From Asparagopsis taxiformis (taxonomy: Eukaryota; Rhodophyta; Florideophyceae; Bonnemaisoniales; Bonnemaisoniaceae): a DNA stretch of 64,000 nt. Within the stretch, counting starts at the first letter, position 1. Each line of letters starts with the position of its first letter. The notes under the pieces are model-generated. The model made no database searches, was not told the origin of the DNA, and was given only the letters and a program-made list of their open reading frames with translations. Location of the stretch: the NCBI GenBank assembly GCA_030407315.1, contig JALQPE010000598.1, forward strand, positions 1-64,000, given 5' to 3'. The position numbers were made by a program, and so were the translations under genes. Below are positions 1 to 9,318 of this stretch, in pieces.

Positions 1-14
1 ATCTGAAATGGAAA

Positions 15-569
15 TGGACGTCCGGTGAATGACCGGCGCAATTGCATTGCTGGCAATCCCAGAATTCTAAAATTTCAGTCAGAAAAAAATTGCAAAATTA
101 TATCGATTTGGGCGGTCGAAAGTGCCGTACGGCACACCCCCATCTCAAAACATGTTCACATGTGCATGTTTTGAGAATGGCCTCAAATTCAATTCAAATC
201 AGGGGTGTCTAATCTGGCCACAACGGCCCCAAAAGAAGCCAGCCGACGCCCGAGCGGGGCATCGCTGGCTTCTGTAAGCACAACTGTAAGCAAAGCCACA
301 TCTCACGAAGGGTCAATTCCAGGCTCAGGCTCAATACGCCAGGGCGAAGTTTTGGTCCTTGTTTCGGCCATACTCCACCCCACTTTCTCACGAAAACACT
401 ACTCACCCATCATGCTGCACATACTACGTGCACTTCGTATGAGCAGTGGGCCTGCCTGCGTGGTTGCTGTAATGCGTAGATGTGAGCAGCACACGAACAA
501 CCCAAAATAGACGTCTGGTGGATGTCCGGCTCAATTGCATTGCTGGCCAGCCCAGAATTCTAAAATTTC
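15..569. repeat. 62-bp direct repeat pair (15-76 and 508-569)
   Basis: Two 62-bp blocks at 15-76 and 508-569 are the same apart from about seven substitutions. Both end in the same stretch from AATTGCATTGCTGGC to CCCAGAATTCTAAAATTTC. The 430 bp between them show no convincing gene. They could be divergent ends of a small mobile element or an old local duplication; nothing decides between these. Confidence 0.6.
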
Positions 570-1284
570 TAAAAAGTCAACTTGGTGGCCCATCATCTCC
601 CGTGCAGGAAACTCTCGCACTCATTTCTGATATACGTTTTGACGTGTTTTTTACTTTTACGCATCAGGAAAGGCGTTACGGGAAAATTGGGACTACGGCA
701 CTTGTGAGCCGCAACGTCTGAGATAGTGAGTAGAGTTTTTGTATAGTATTTCTATTGTATTCTAAATGTGCGTTCGAGACCTCGTTTGTAATTTTCTCGT
801 GGTTTTGTGGGTATCAGTTTTGTGCTCACTTCTGGCAGCCCAATGGCGGAATGTACCTGAGCGATCAGTCATCACCTACTGCTAGGTCACACATTTTTCT
901 GGCAACGTGTGCATGGAAGGACGAATGACCGCCGTAGGAGATGGATTTTCAATTAATTCATTTAAAATAATAAAACTATATTAATTGCGAACTTCATGAA
1001 TAAGTTTGTGCTTTACAGTGGATATTACAGGGATCATTTAAGGGAAGCAAATGGATTGTGATATATATGATTATACCATTTCGATGTTCTCGATCCGGAT
1101 CTCATCATTCGGGAGTTCAGAGACCATGGCTTGGCCATTATTAATCTCAATACCGGCGATGGTATGGAGTATGCACAGCAGGACTTAAGCTGACGTTGAA
1201 AGCTGTCCAGTCGAGGCCGCAGGTTGCACTTCTCCGCCGTCACTGACTGAGGTTCTTTGGCCGTGTTTCCTTTGTTTGGTGTAG
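570..1284. other. Intergenic, no gene seen
   Basis: AT-rich DNA without a convincing open frame, RNA gene or repeat. It leads into the G/T-rich array that starts near 1285. Confidence 0.5.
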
Positions 1285-2711
1285 AGGATAGAACGACGGT
1301 GAGTATGCCAGTTGGAGAGTATGCAGCGAGGAAAGCGTGTGTTTTGAGTCGTACTGTTGTCGTTGATGCGATATTGATTCATTAGAAGCTTCGTGAGTCA
1401 TGGTTTGCATGTTGTGAACGATGGGAGGCAGGTAAGTAAGTGAGTCTCGCGGGTGTGCAATAAGGGATGCATGGGTTTTTAGTCTGACTGTTCTGGTTCA
1501 TTTTGATGTTGTATAGGTGGTGGCAGGAATAGTGATGAAGTAAGGTAAGTTTCATTGAGGTTAAAGACGGGTTTCGCGATGAAATGGAATGCTAACTACA
1601 TTTGTTCGTTGCACGATTTGTGACTTATTGGTTGTATTGTGTGCATGATGCAACGAGATGAAGAGGTTAAGTGCGTTCTGAGGGTATGAATCGAGGGAAG
1701 TGTTTGTTTTGAACTTGGACTGTCGTCTTTTATGCAATATTTATTTATTGGGAGCTTAGTGAGTCATGGTGCATATTTGCTGAAGGTGGAAGGGAGGTAG
1801 GCGAGCATTTAAGGGGTGCAGTGAGTGGAATGTGGGTTTGAGTCTGACTGCTGTGGTTGATGTTGATTTGTGTAGGTGATTCTGGAATGGTGATGACGGA
1901 AGGTAAGTTACATTGAGCACCTAGTTAAGTTGCGCGAAGATATGGAATGCTGACTACATTTTTTTGTACAATTTTGACTTATGGTTTCTATTGTGTGCAG
2001 GATACAACGAGGGTAAGTGAGTTTCTGAGGGTATGCAGCGAGGGAACATGGGTTTTCAGTCCGACTGTTGTTGTTGTTGATTTCGATTTTTTGTAGGTGA
2101 TGTGCAGAATGTGTGATGACGGAAGGTAAGTTGTATTGAGCGCCCAGTCCGGTTGTGCGAAGATGTGGAATGTTGACTTCATTTGTTGGTTGTGAGATTT
2201 TTCGACTTTTGGGTCTGTATAGTGTAGAATGAAACGAGGGTAAGTAATGGGTTCTGAGGGTATTGCATCGAGGGAAGTGTTTGTTTCGAATCTGACTATT
2301 GCAGTTGATGCGATATTTATTCATTGGGAGCTTATCCAGCAGCATGGTGTGTATTGTGTCCAGTGAAGGAAAGTGCGGAAGTTTTTGAGAGTATGCTGAG
2401 AGGGACATGTGGGTTTTGAGTCCGACTGTTGTTGTTGATTTCGATTTTGTGTAGGTGATGCAGGAATGGTGATGACGGAAGGTAAGTTTCATTGAGCGCC
2501 AGGATGTGTTTTGCGAAGATATGGACTGCTGACTTTGATTATTCATTGCAAGGTTTTGGATCATGGTTTTTATTGTGTGTAGGATGGATGAGAGGTAAGT
2601 AAGGGAGTTTCTAGGATATCTGTCGTGGTAAGCGTCGCTTTTGAATCTGACTGTTGGGGTTGATGTTTTGTATGTGATGCAGGAGTGGTGAAGCAGGAAC
2701 GGCAGGACTGA
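1285..2711 (+). repeat. G/T-skewed tandem array with phased splice-site-like motifs (micro-exon-like)
   Basis: The plus strand is rich in G and T and repeats in units of about 358 bp with one shortened unit. GTAAGT occurs at 1432, 1545, 1903, 2013, 2126, 2240, 2482 and 2595; five of the seven spacings are 110-114 bp. Most copies are preceded by a pyrimidine/T-rich stretch ending TGTAG or TGCAG. This delimits exon-like A blocks (1517-1544, 1876-1902, 2097-2125, 2455-2481; 27-29 nt) and B blocks of exactly 12 nt (2001-2012, 2228-2239, 2583-2594). The implied introns are mostly 84-102 bp, the size of real introns elsewhere in this window. A 309-codon minus-strand open frame here is best explained by base skew. 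Either a decayed micro-exon gene or a satellite that mimics one. Confidence 0.55.
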
Positions 2712-3035
2712 GGAGAGTGAAGAAGGGATGGGGAAGATGGGGAATGAACTGTGAGGTGTTTTCTGGTATGTGTATATTTTGGGGCATACGATAGAAGTGA
2801 GAGTGGGTTTCAAGTGGTGTAAGATTTTGCTGACCATGTTCGTGTTTGATGTCTTGATGATTTAATGGGCTGGGGTGGTGTCGAGGAAAGCGGGGATGGT
2901 ATTGGGAAGAAGCGGATTTTTTGTAATCTAGGTCGTGAGGGTTCTTGAAGTATGTGCGAATGGTGGTGCATGGCGTTCGGATGGTAGGGAGAACGGGATA
3001 GTGAGGGAGATGGGTGATCGACGATATGCTGACAG

Positions 3036-3150
3036 GTATTTCGTATTCTGGCTGGATACGTATTCCGTATTCTGGCTGGATACGTATTTCCTATTCTAAC
3101 CGGGTATTTATTTCCTATTCTGACCAGATATGTATTCCCTATTCTAGAGA
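3036..3150. repeat. 24-bp minisatellite, about 4.6 copies
   Basis: Consecutive units start at 3036, 3060, 3084, 3108 and 3132 and follow the pattern GTATTYCNTATTCTGGCTGG plus AYAC. The first two units are nearly identical and later ones diverge. Because 24 is a multiple of 3, the minus strand shows an eight-residue repeat, but no gene is supported. Confidence 0.75.
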
Positions 3151-3270
3151 GACGTATTGTATACGAGCAGTTTCCTAAATGAGAGAATAAAATACGGTCC
3201 GATATGGGCCCTGAATTTACCATCCGCTGTAATTTCTTCCCTCCCGGTTTTTCGCTGATATATTGTATAC

Positions 3271-3560
3271 TGGATGTCGGGTCCTAGTATTCCGCAAACG
3301 TACTAGAGAAAATGGATGTCGGGTCCTAGTATTCCGCCAAACGTACTAGAGAAAGTGGATGTCGGGTCCTAGTATTCCGCCATATGTACTAGAGAAAGTG
3401 GATGTCGGGCCCTAGTATTCCGCCGAACGTACTAGAGAAAGTGGACGTCCGCATCCAAAAATTTTTTATTTTTTTTTGGACGCGGACGTTCATTTGTTCT
3501 AGTAGATCTCGGGGCCGACTAGGACCCGTACTAGAGAGACTGGACGTCCGCGTCCACTTC
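3271..3560. repeat. 43-bp tandem repeat running into a long imperfect palindrome (foldback)
   Basis: Four units begin at 3271, 3313, 3356 and 3399 (42-43 bp), each TGGATGTCGGGTCCTAGTAT followed by TCCGCNNAACGTACTAGAGAAA. The fourth unit and the sequence after it (about 3404-3461) reappear inverted at about 3473-3532. The inner arms, 3444-3460 and 3474-3490, match at 15 of 17 positions around a T-rich loop. A further direct copy of the arm end lies at about 3529-3556. This is the structure of a foldback or MITE-like element. Confidence 0.65.
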
Positions 3561-4479
3561 CGAAAACACAGACGAACCAAGTCGTATGAGATTTGCTTGA
3601 TAAACAATGGAGTTTCATTTTTGCGACATGCAGTCTCTACTGTTTCGGATACATCAATACTCTTAGTAAAATCATCATCAACAATGATATCCGATTCATT
3701 GGGATATGCGGAAGGCCCTGACTGGAACAACATCAATGCGCGACAGAGCCTTTCCAGTCCCTCATCCGTCCCTGTGTTTGACCTCTGCATCTCCTCACGG
3801 TTCTCGAGAGAAGATATTATATCCGTCCTCTGAGGATTTGAAACTCTCGCAGTAGCAGTGGCTATCTGATCAAGAGGGACAGAAACCTGGAAGAAGCGAG
3901 AGTACCTTCCACTTGAGATGGACTGCATCAAAATCTGCGCTGTCGACCGCTTGTGTGCTTCAGATCCGATCAGATGTTTATGTACATTGATATGTGGTTT
4001 TCCAACTGATGTATCTCGAGGAAACACATCCTGCAGCACTCACAATCGTAACCAGAGACCACTGGTATACCCTCAATGTAGGGCAATCGAGAAATTGGAG
4101 GGTACCGGAAGCTTTTTGGTGCAGATTGGTAAGAGATGTGGGACTCTGTTACTAGCTCCCCACCAAGACATACTGGAACTGACTTCAGATCATAGCCTTC
4201 GCCACAGTCTTTTTCATTCATAGAGGGCAGTAATTCTCTTCGGATCTTATTGATATCAAATTGACGCGAGTCTGGATGGAAACGACGTATGTGCCCTTTC
4301 AAGGCATCCTTGGTTGTCATTCCTGTATGATGAGTCAGACACACCACAACACCAGAAACCTCTTGATAGCGCAAAAAACTAAATCTGGCCTCATCATGCA
4401 GCAAAAGCAAGGAAGGATCATCCCCTTCCATTATTTCTTCAAGGTCCGGAAGATCTAGAATCCATGGCTCGAATTCCAT
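3389..4479 (-). pseudogene. OrsD-like (DUF3505) C2H2-type zinc-finger protein, frameshifted
   Basis: A frame starting at ATG 4479 encodes an acidic start, then a C2H2-like motif (VVCLTHHTGM...LKGHIRRFH) and, after about 90 residues, IEGIPVVSGYDCECC followed by a second finger. That frame stops at 3970. An overlapping frame (4039-3389) carries what looks like the continuation, with further His residues and a SGRYSRFFQV stretch. The order C2H2, GIPVxxGYxCxxC, RYxxFFxV is the layout of fungal OrsD/DUF3505 proteins, which often sit in mobile DNA. A frameshift near 3970-4039 separates the halves, and the second frame runs on into the foldback repeat, so the copy is probably dead. Family assignment is by motif order only. 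Confidence 0.45.
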
Positions 4480-4511
4480 AGTTAGAAAACCTCGCGCAGT
4501 GCAAAGTAGTA

Positions 4512-6118
4512 TTAGATATTTCCAAGTTCGAGGAAGATGATGGTCTTTCGGACTGCTTGTACGTAAACCATGGATAGGACGTATCCAGCATCTTGTTTAG
4601 CGATCGCGTGAGAAGCATTTCCGGAGAGTCCTTTTGCGAATACTTTCGTTTCGAGTCGAAAGGAAAGACCCAGTCCTCGAAAATATATGACGTCTCGGAG
4701 CAGAGGTAACAATGCTACATGAACGATGAGTGAATTTGGATGAGTTTCCTCCGAGGAAAAGGTATTGGCTACCATGAAATTTAAGAATCATGAAAAAAGA
4801 ACCCATTTCCATTCTCATTGCAAGAATATTTCAAAATTCGTTCTAATAGGGTCAAATTAGATTAATCGAACGGAAAATCCCAATAAGTCCAGTGTAGGAT
4901 GTCCGAGGCACTGCATGTGCTCTTCTGTATCCAAATTCAAGCGCATTTCTCGTGAACCAGAGCAACGTACTGCAACAATTGAAGGTAAAAGGGATGAATA
5001 AAATGTATACGTGTCTCACTTTGGAAGTGTACTGAGCCTTTGCATTGGAAGGGAAACAGACAATCGAATGAATTCTTCATGTGATACTGGACAGTCACAA
5101 CACGATTAACGGAAGGCACAGCTTTCGATCAAACTCGATTTGAACTGCAAACAATTCATAGACGGGTCCATATTCATTTTGCAAGAATAGTACAGGAATA
5201 AGAATAAAATCCACTCGGTAGAGCTGCATAAGATTACTCATTACAATACTTTCCTGAGTTCCTTCTCCGAGGGAGACCCAGTACGGAAGCTTCCACAAAA
5301 AATCTCACTCCCCTCCAGTGTCATACATAAAGTTTCATATTCGAATATATGTAGAATGACATTCAAGGTTTCATTTATGCATTAGTAAATATCTCTTATC
5401 GTCCAAACCATCCATTTCTCACTGCTAGGCCGTGAACTGCAGGTCAGAGAAGATAGTAAGTCCATCCTTGATATTATGAATGTCCTAGTAGGCCTGGGAT
5501 CACATTCTAAACGATTACTGGTACCCAACATGGGGGGTTTACCGGTACTTCCACTGTAATTCCCAGCAAATGCCAACAGGTTCTCACGAAGGATGTACAT
5601 TTCTGTATGAAGACAGAAAGCTCATTATATGTTTTGAGGATGCTTGGGAATAAACTCTCAAGCTTTCAATTCTTTGTAGGTCACGGGCCTCTATAGAGAG
5701 CGAGTGACGGGTTATAGCCAACCTTTCTGCACTGTATGGTTAGGTACTGTGACCCTCTCTAAGCACAGGTCACAGTACAAAACGATACAGTACATGAATC
5801 TGTTATAACCGTCTAATGCACAGAGGGTCACAGTAACTAGTGCTATTGGAAAAATGGGTAGCTATAAACCGGTATCTAGCAGCTTTCAAGTATAACAAGT
5901 CGAGCAGGAATAGTTCCACAAGTAAGGCTTCCGCAAGAGTACGAGGATATGGGAGTTACAGTGCTAACGACTCACTAAGAGGTGAGTAGGTCACAAAAAG
6001 GGGTCGCAAAAATTAAGTAAGAATAGCAATTTACCCCAAAGTCCCTATTTTTTACCGGTTCTATTATCTTTATATCATACTCTACTGACAGGTCCCAAAT
6101 TCAATACAGTACGATTTA
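4512..6118. other. No gene seen; 14-bp inverted repeat at 5745-5758 / 5822-5835
   Basis: Only short broken frames. TACTGTGACCCTCT at 5745-5758 is perfectly inverted at 5822-5835, with a further GGTCACAGTAC copy between. If the Gag-protease element to the right were complete, its polymerase would lie here on the minus strand; no reverse transcriptase or integrase motif was recognised. Confidence 0.4.
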
Positions 6119-6600
6119 TTACTGGGTAAATGCGTATTGCAACACAGAATATATATAGATGGTAAATTTTTTGTTTCGGAGGGAGAATGAAATTTGGTTC
6201 GAATGGTTATCAATGGTGGCAAAATGGTTGGAGTGCCAATCCTTGCCGAGGATTGCATCATGATTTAACGGGCAGACAGCGAATGACAACTGCTCTGTGT
6301 ACCCTTGAATCTGTAGACTGATAGTAGACTTGGTTTGTTCTAAGTTTGTGTATTCTTGTTGGCCATGGTGGCTAGGTGATTTGTGTCCCTGATCGAAATT
6401 TTGTTCGATAAGCAAAACGATCTGTTCACGTAACTGATCTCGGAACCAGGGTGAAACATGAGTTTTGCTCTAACCCCATTTATTTTTCCAGACGAAACTA
6501 CTAATCCTATACCAGCTCGTTTGAATGGATCTGGAGTTGTTTCAAAGGGAACTAGGGGAGGGCTTCTTACTATAGTAGGAAGTTCTATGGGGTTCTGGAC
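6119..6600 (-). pseudogene. Retroelement aspartic protease remnant
   Basis: The frame 6780-6340 contains INGVRAKLMFHPGSEISYVN, which has the form of a retropepsin active-site region (hydrophobic, D-S/P-G, S/A). The catalytic Asp position reads His here. A second frame (6415-6119) continues with FAVCPLNHDAILGKDWHSNH, the conserved ILGxDWL block of the domain's C-terminal half. The two pieces are in different frames. The loss of Asp and the frame break both point to an inactive copy. Confidence 0.6.
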
Positions 6601-6641
6601 ATGTTGGGACGGAGAGTCGACTAGTTCCGTTTGCCTTTTGG

Positions 6642-7534
6642 GCAGTTTTTGGCAATATGCCCTGGTTGGCGACAGCGGAGGCAAAGCCCTTTCTTCATGC
6701 ATTGTTCTCTTTCTTCTTTGGTTAACTTTTTGATTTGAATGTTTCCAAGTTCCATGGGGACGGGCCTTGAGGAATTTCATTCTGGTTTACGGCCATAGTC
6801 CTTATTTTTTGAAATACCCCCGTTGGGTCCAAGGCGGCTGTGAGCAGCTTGAACACGTTCAGCGTCACGCATTGCCTCGGCAAGGTTACGATAATCTTTG
6901 GTACAAAGTCCTTTCCAGATATATTGCTTTAAACCCCTGGTATATCGGTCAATTTGTTCTGCCATACTTATGGTTGGGATGTCAAGGATAATCCTTTGGA
7001 AATCATCGTTGAATGATGATGATACGTCGCGTACCTGTCTCCAGCGAGCCAATTTATCGCGAGCTACCTTTTCTTTGTTAAGCGTTTCAAAACGAGAGAT
7101 AATAGCCTTTTTTAAGCAGTTCCATGTTTTTATTTCGCTTCCACCATCGGTTTTTTGATAGACAATCCACCACTCATGAGCAGCTCCAGATAAATAGCTA
7201 ACAGCTAGCTGGAGTGAGTCGTCGTCAGTAGCGTTGGCCAGGTAGTTGTCCATGTGCGTAGCCCAGCTTGTGATCGATCCTCTACCAGAGAACTTTTCAG
7301 GTTGGTGTTTCTTTGGTTTAGGATTGTCTGATTTTTAATACTCTGGAGCTCTTCCCTTATACGATCATACGATGCAGCGGCATCGTTTAGGGAGTTCTGC
7401 TGGTTATTGATCTGGGAGTTGGCTGCCTGGAGTTGATTTTGTAGATCCTGGACAACCTGGGCAAGGTTTTCAATGGTGATGGGATTACTAATTTTTTCTT
7501 CTGAGGAAAAGAGGGAGAGTGTGTTTACTAGGTT
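6642..7534 (-). pseudogene. Gag polyprotein of a Ty3/gypsy-like element, frameshifted
   Basis: After a TAG at 7537-7535 the frame stays open and encodes a Gln/Asn/Leu-rich coiled coil (about 7495-7320). A frame change near 7320 leads into a typical retrotransposon Gag core at 7290-6777: KFSGRGSITSWATHMDNYL, YLSGAAHEWW, then a helical region ending AMRDAERVQAAHSRLG. A CCHC zinc knuckle, CLRCRQPGHIAKNC, lies at 6683-6642 but in another frame than the surrounding ORF. Gag packages element RNA in cytoplasmic particles. With at least two frame breaks this copy probably does not make a full Gag unless programmed shifts are used. Confidence 0.75.
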
Positions 7535-8341
7535 CTAATGGTTCACTCCAAGTCCTACGCGCTCACGATGCTTAGCACTCTTGATGTGACGAGTATAGTC
7601 TTCGATAGAGACGAAGGAATGATCACACGGGCGACAGTTTAGTTCGACTTGATGGTTTCGAACTCGGCGCTTGTGCTTTTCGGAATCGATGTGGGCTAGG
7701 AATTGAGCCCTAGTCTTAGCTGATTTCCTGCAAAGTGTGCAGTCGAAACATCTTGTGGGAGTCTTTGGTTTAGGGTTCCTCTTGGCTTCTTTGTCTGTAG
7801 CGGTTCGGAGAAGATGCTGCGAGGAACGGTCGTCGATCGGCAACAAGGTGCGCTGCGGAGGGATAGGCAGAGCAGTGGTCGAAGCAGAGGCGCGATGTGA
7901 GCTAGGAGTTCCTCTGGGGGCCGGTATGTTTTGTCGGGAGACCGTCTTCCCTAGAATACGATGAGTATTGACGACTTTCTTGGGCGTGTTCGGAGCGTCC
8001 GACTTGGGTGCCACCGTGAATGGAGGGAAAGCAGCCCGGGGCGGTTGAGCACGAGGGGCGGGTCGAAGACGTGGAGTAGGAAGAATGGTCTTCTTCGTGA
8101 TCGGAGGGCGAATGGCGAGGCGAAGGGTCACTTTCGGCACGAAGGCGGGGAGAACCGCTTTAGGCTTGGCGATAGCAGGAGGTAAAGGGCGGAAGTCGTC
8201 GTCACGGTCGATGACGGTCGGCGGCGGAGCGGGCGGAGTATCGACGGTGGGCGTCTGTGGGGTGGTGTCCGCTCTAAGGGCGACGATCCCAAACAGCGGA
8301 GTCTGCGGGGCCGAGTGAGGGGGGAACTCGGGAATGCGGCA
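7535..8341 (-). CDS. Proline-rich protein with two C2H2 zinc fingers, first ORF of the retroelement
   Basis: The frame is open from just after a TAG at 8344-8342 down to TAG at 7537-7535. It has a long Pro/Thr/Arg-rich N-terminal part and two fingers near the C-terminus of the spacing used by U1/matrin-type fingers: CTLCRKS...FLAHIDSEKH and CRPCDHS...YTRHIKSAKH. No ATG opens this frame. A second frame reaching up to 8478 and beyond overlaps it across a six-G run at about 8320-8326, so the real N-terminus may need one frame change. The ORF is followed in frame, after a single TAG, by the Gag coiled coil. An RNA- or DNA-binding role is inferred from the fingers only. Confidence 0.5.
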   Translation of the reverse strand, partial: CRIPEFPPHSAPQTPLFGIVALRADTTPQTPTVDTPPAPPPTVIDRDDDFRPLPPAIAKPKAVLPAFVPKVTLRLAIRPPITKKTILPTPRLRPAPRAQPPRAAFPPFTVAPKSDAPNTPKKVVNTHRILGKTVSRQNIPAPRGTPSSHRASASTTALPIPPQRTLLPIDDRSSQHLLRTATDKEAKRNPKPKTPTRCFDCTLCRKSAKTRAQFLAHIDSEKHKRRVRNHQVELNCRPCDHSFVSIEDYTRHIKSAKHRERVGLGVNH

Positions 8342-8532
8342 CTATCGTCGGAGCGGTATTCTGACGGGGAGTCTGGGATTCTGTGGGAAAAAGATCGTGG
8401 TCCGGCCACTGTCCAACAGGAAAAGTTCTCAAGATGGTTAGTCAAGTCGTAGTCAGTCACACAACAGCGTAGACTCAATAGGAGAACTAGACTGCTGTGT
8501 GAAGCCAGAGATGGAGAAGTGGCGGGAACTTA

Positions 8533-8547
8533 CTTGCGATGCTACCA
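8533..8547 (-). other. Retroelement primer-binding site, initiator-Met-tRNA-like
   Basis: The minus strand reads TGGTAGCATCGCAAG, the complement of a tRNA 3' end (...CGATGCTACCA). The implied acceptor has A1:U72 and A73, as in eukaryotic initiator tRNA, and TGGTAGCA equals the start of the animal initiator-tRNA PBS. It sits five bases inside a candidate LTR end (CA at 8554-8553). Inference by inspection; the host tRNA is not in the window. Confidence 0.5.
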
Positions 8548-8630
8548 AGCTTTGGGGCTTAAGGCACAACTTGGGAGGTGTTCCGGTCGAAGGTGCCTCC
8601 GAATCCCTGAGGTGGGGAGCGGAGGGTAGT

Positions 8631-8637
8631 TTATATA
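8631..8637 (-). promoter_or_regulatory. LTR TATA box
   Basis: TATATAA on the minus strand, about 78 bp before the LTR/PBS boundary. That is where the U3/R promoter of an LTR element would be expected. Confidence 0.4.
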
Positions 8638-8800
8638 GACTAGGTGGTAGCTCTATGAGGGGTAAAATTAAGGGTAACTACGAGGAGCTACGAGGAGTAG
8701 GCATCGGGAGATCAACCAATAGGAGAGGAGAATGGGAGATATTGTTGGTGGCGGCGGATCTGGAAACGGTCATGAGGAGAGTGTGACACGGAGGGCCACG

Positions 8801-9318
8801 TGTAAGAGTCCAGCAATGTCACACGTGTAAGAGGTTGGCAGGAACCCCTGACACGTGGAAACCTGGAGCCGGGCGCGACCGGGCCCCGCAGGGCGGCTTA
8901 CAGTGTAAGGTTACATTTCTTACATATAAGCTTACAGTTGGAATTTCATTGAAAAACGAGGTTTCCGTCAGTTACAGTTGTAAGTTACCTGTCATACGGG
9001 CGTATGGGTGTAACCCTATAAGTGGGGCGAAAGTGGCTGAAAAAGCCATGTAATCTTGTAAGTAACCGTGGCAGTCACATGACAGGTGTTGTAAGTGTAT
9101 CATAACATGTAAGTAGCCTACTCAAGTGTCTCCTAGGTGGTGTAAGGTATATGGAAAGCTGTAAGTAGCCTCGTAGGAGTGGTTACTGTAAGCTTCCCTT
9201 GTAGTTGGGAGCTTTGGTCTCTGTGGAATGTTATTATCTTATTGGTTGGTCGGGGTATGGTGTTGTAAGAACAGGAATCTAGTGTTTACCATGAGGTCTA
9301 GAGGACTGATCCCTTACA
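8801..9318. promoter_or_regulatory. Cluster of 15 TGTAAG/CTTACA hexamers
   Basis: TGTAAG occurs at 8801, 8826, 8904, 8979, 9057, 9090, 9109, 9141, 9160, 9187 and 9264; CTTACA occurs at about 8897, 8920, 8931 and 9313. A given hexamer and its complement would be expected well under once in this length. The motif does not sit in one tandem unit, so it looks like repeated protein-binding sites in the LTR U3 rather than a satellite. Confidence 0.5.

Larger units (their letters stand above)
6119..9318 (-). mobile_element. Truncated Ty3/gypsy-like LTR retrotransposon
   Basis: Reading on the minus strand: a candidate LTR (about 9318 to 8553), a tRNA-like primer-binding site (8547-8533), a zinc-finger ORF (to 7535), Gag with a CCHC knuckle, and a retropepsin-like domain ending at 6119. 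Reverse transcriptase, RNase H, integrase and a second LTR were not found. Several frameshifts interrupt the coding region. The high-coordinate boundary is uncertain: TTACA at 9314-9318 is one possible LTR end because base composition changes just after it. Confidence 0.7.
8553..9318 (-). repeat. Candidate 5' LTR
   Basis: It begins on the plus strand with TGGGGCTTAAGG next to the PBS, contains a minus-strand TATATAA at 8637-8631 and, in the presumed U3 half, a dense field of TGTAAG/CTTACA motifs. No second LTR was found to confirm the far boundary. Confidence 0.45.

Noticed and set aside
1908..2837. 309-codon minus-strand open frame inside the G/T-rich array
   Set aside because: The complementary strand is G/T-rich, so minus-strand stop codons are rare. 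The frame follows the repeat units and has no recognised motif.
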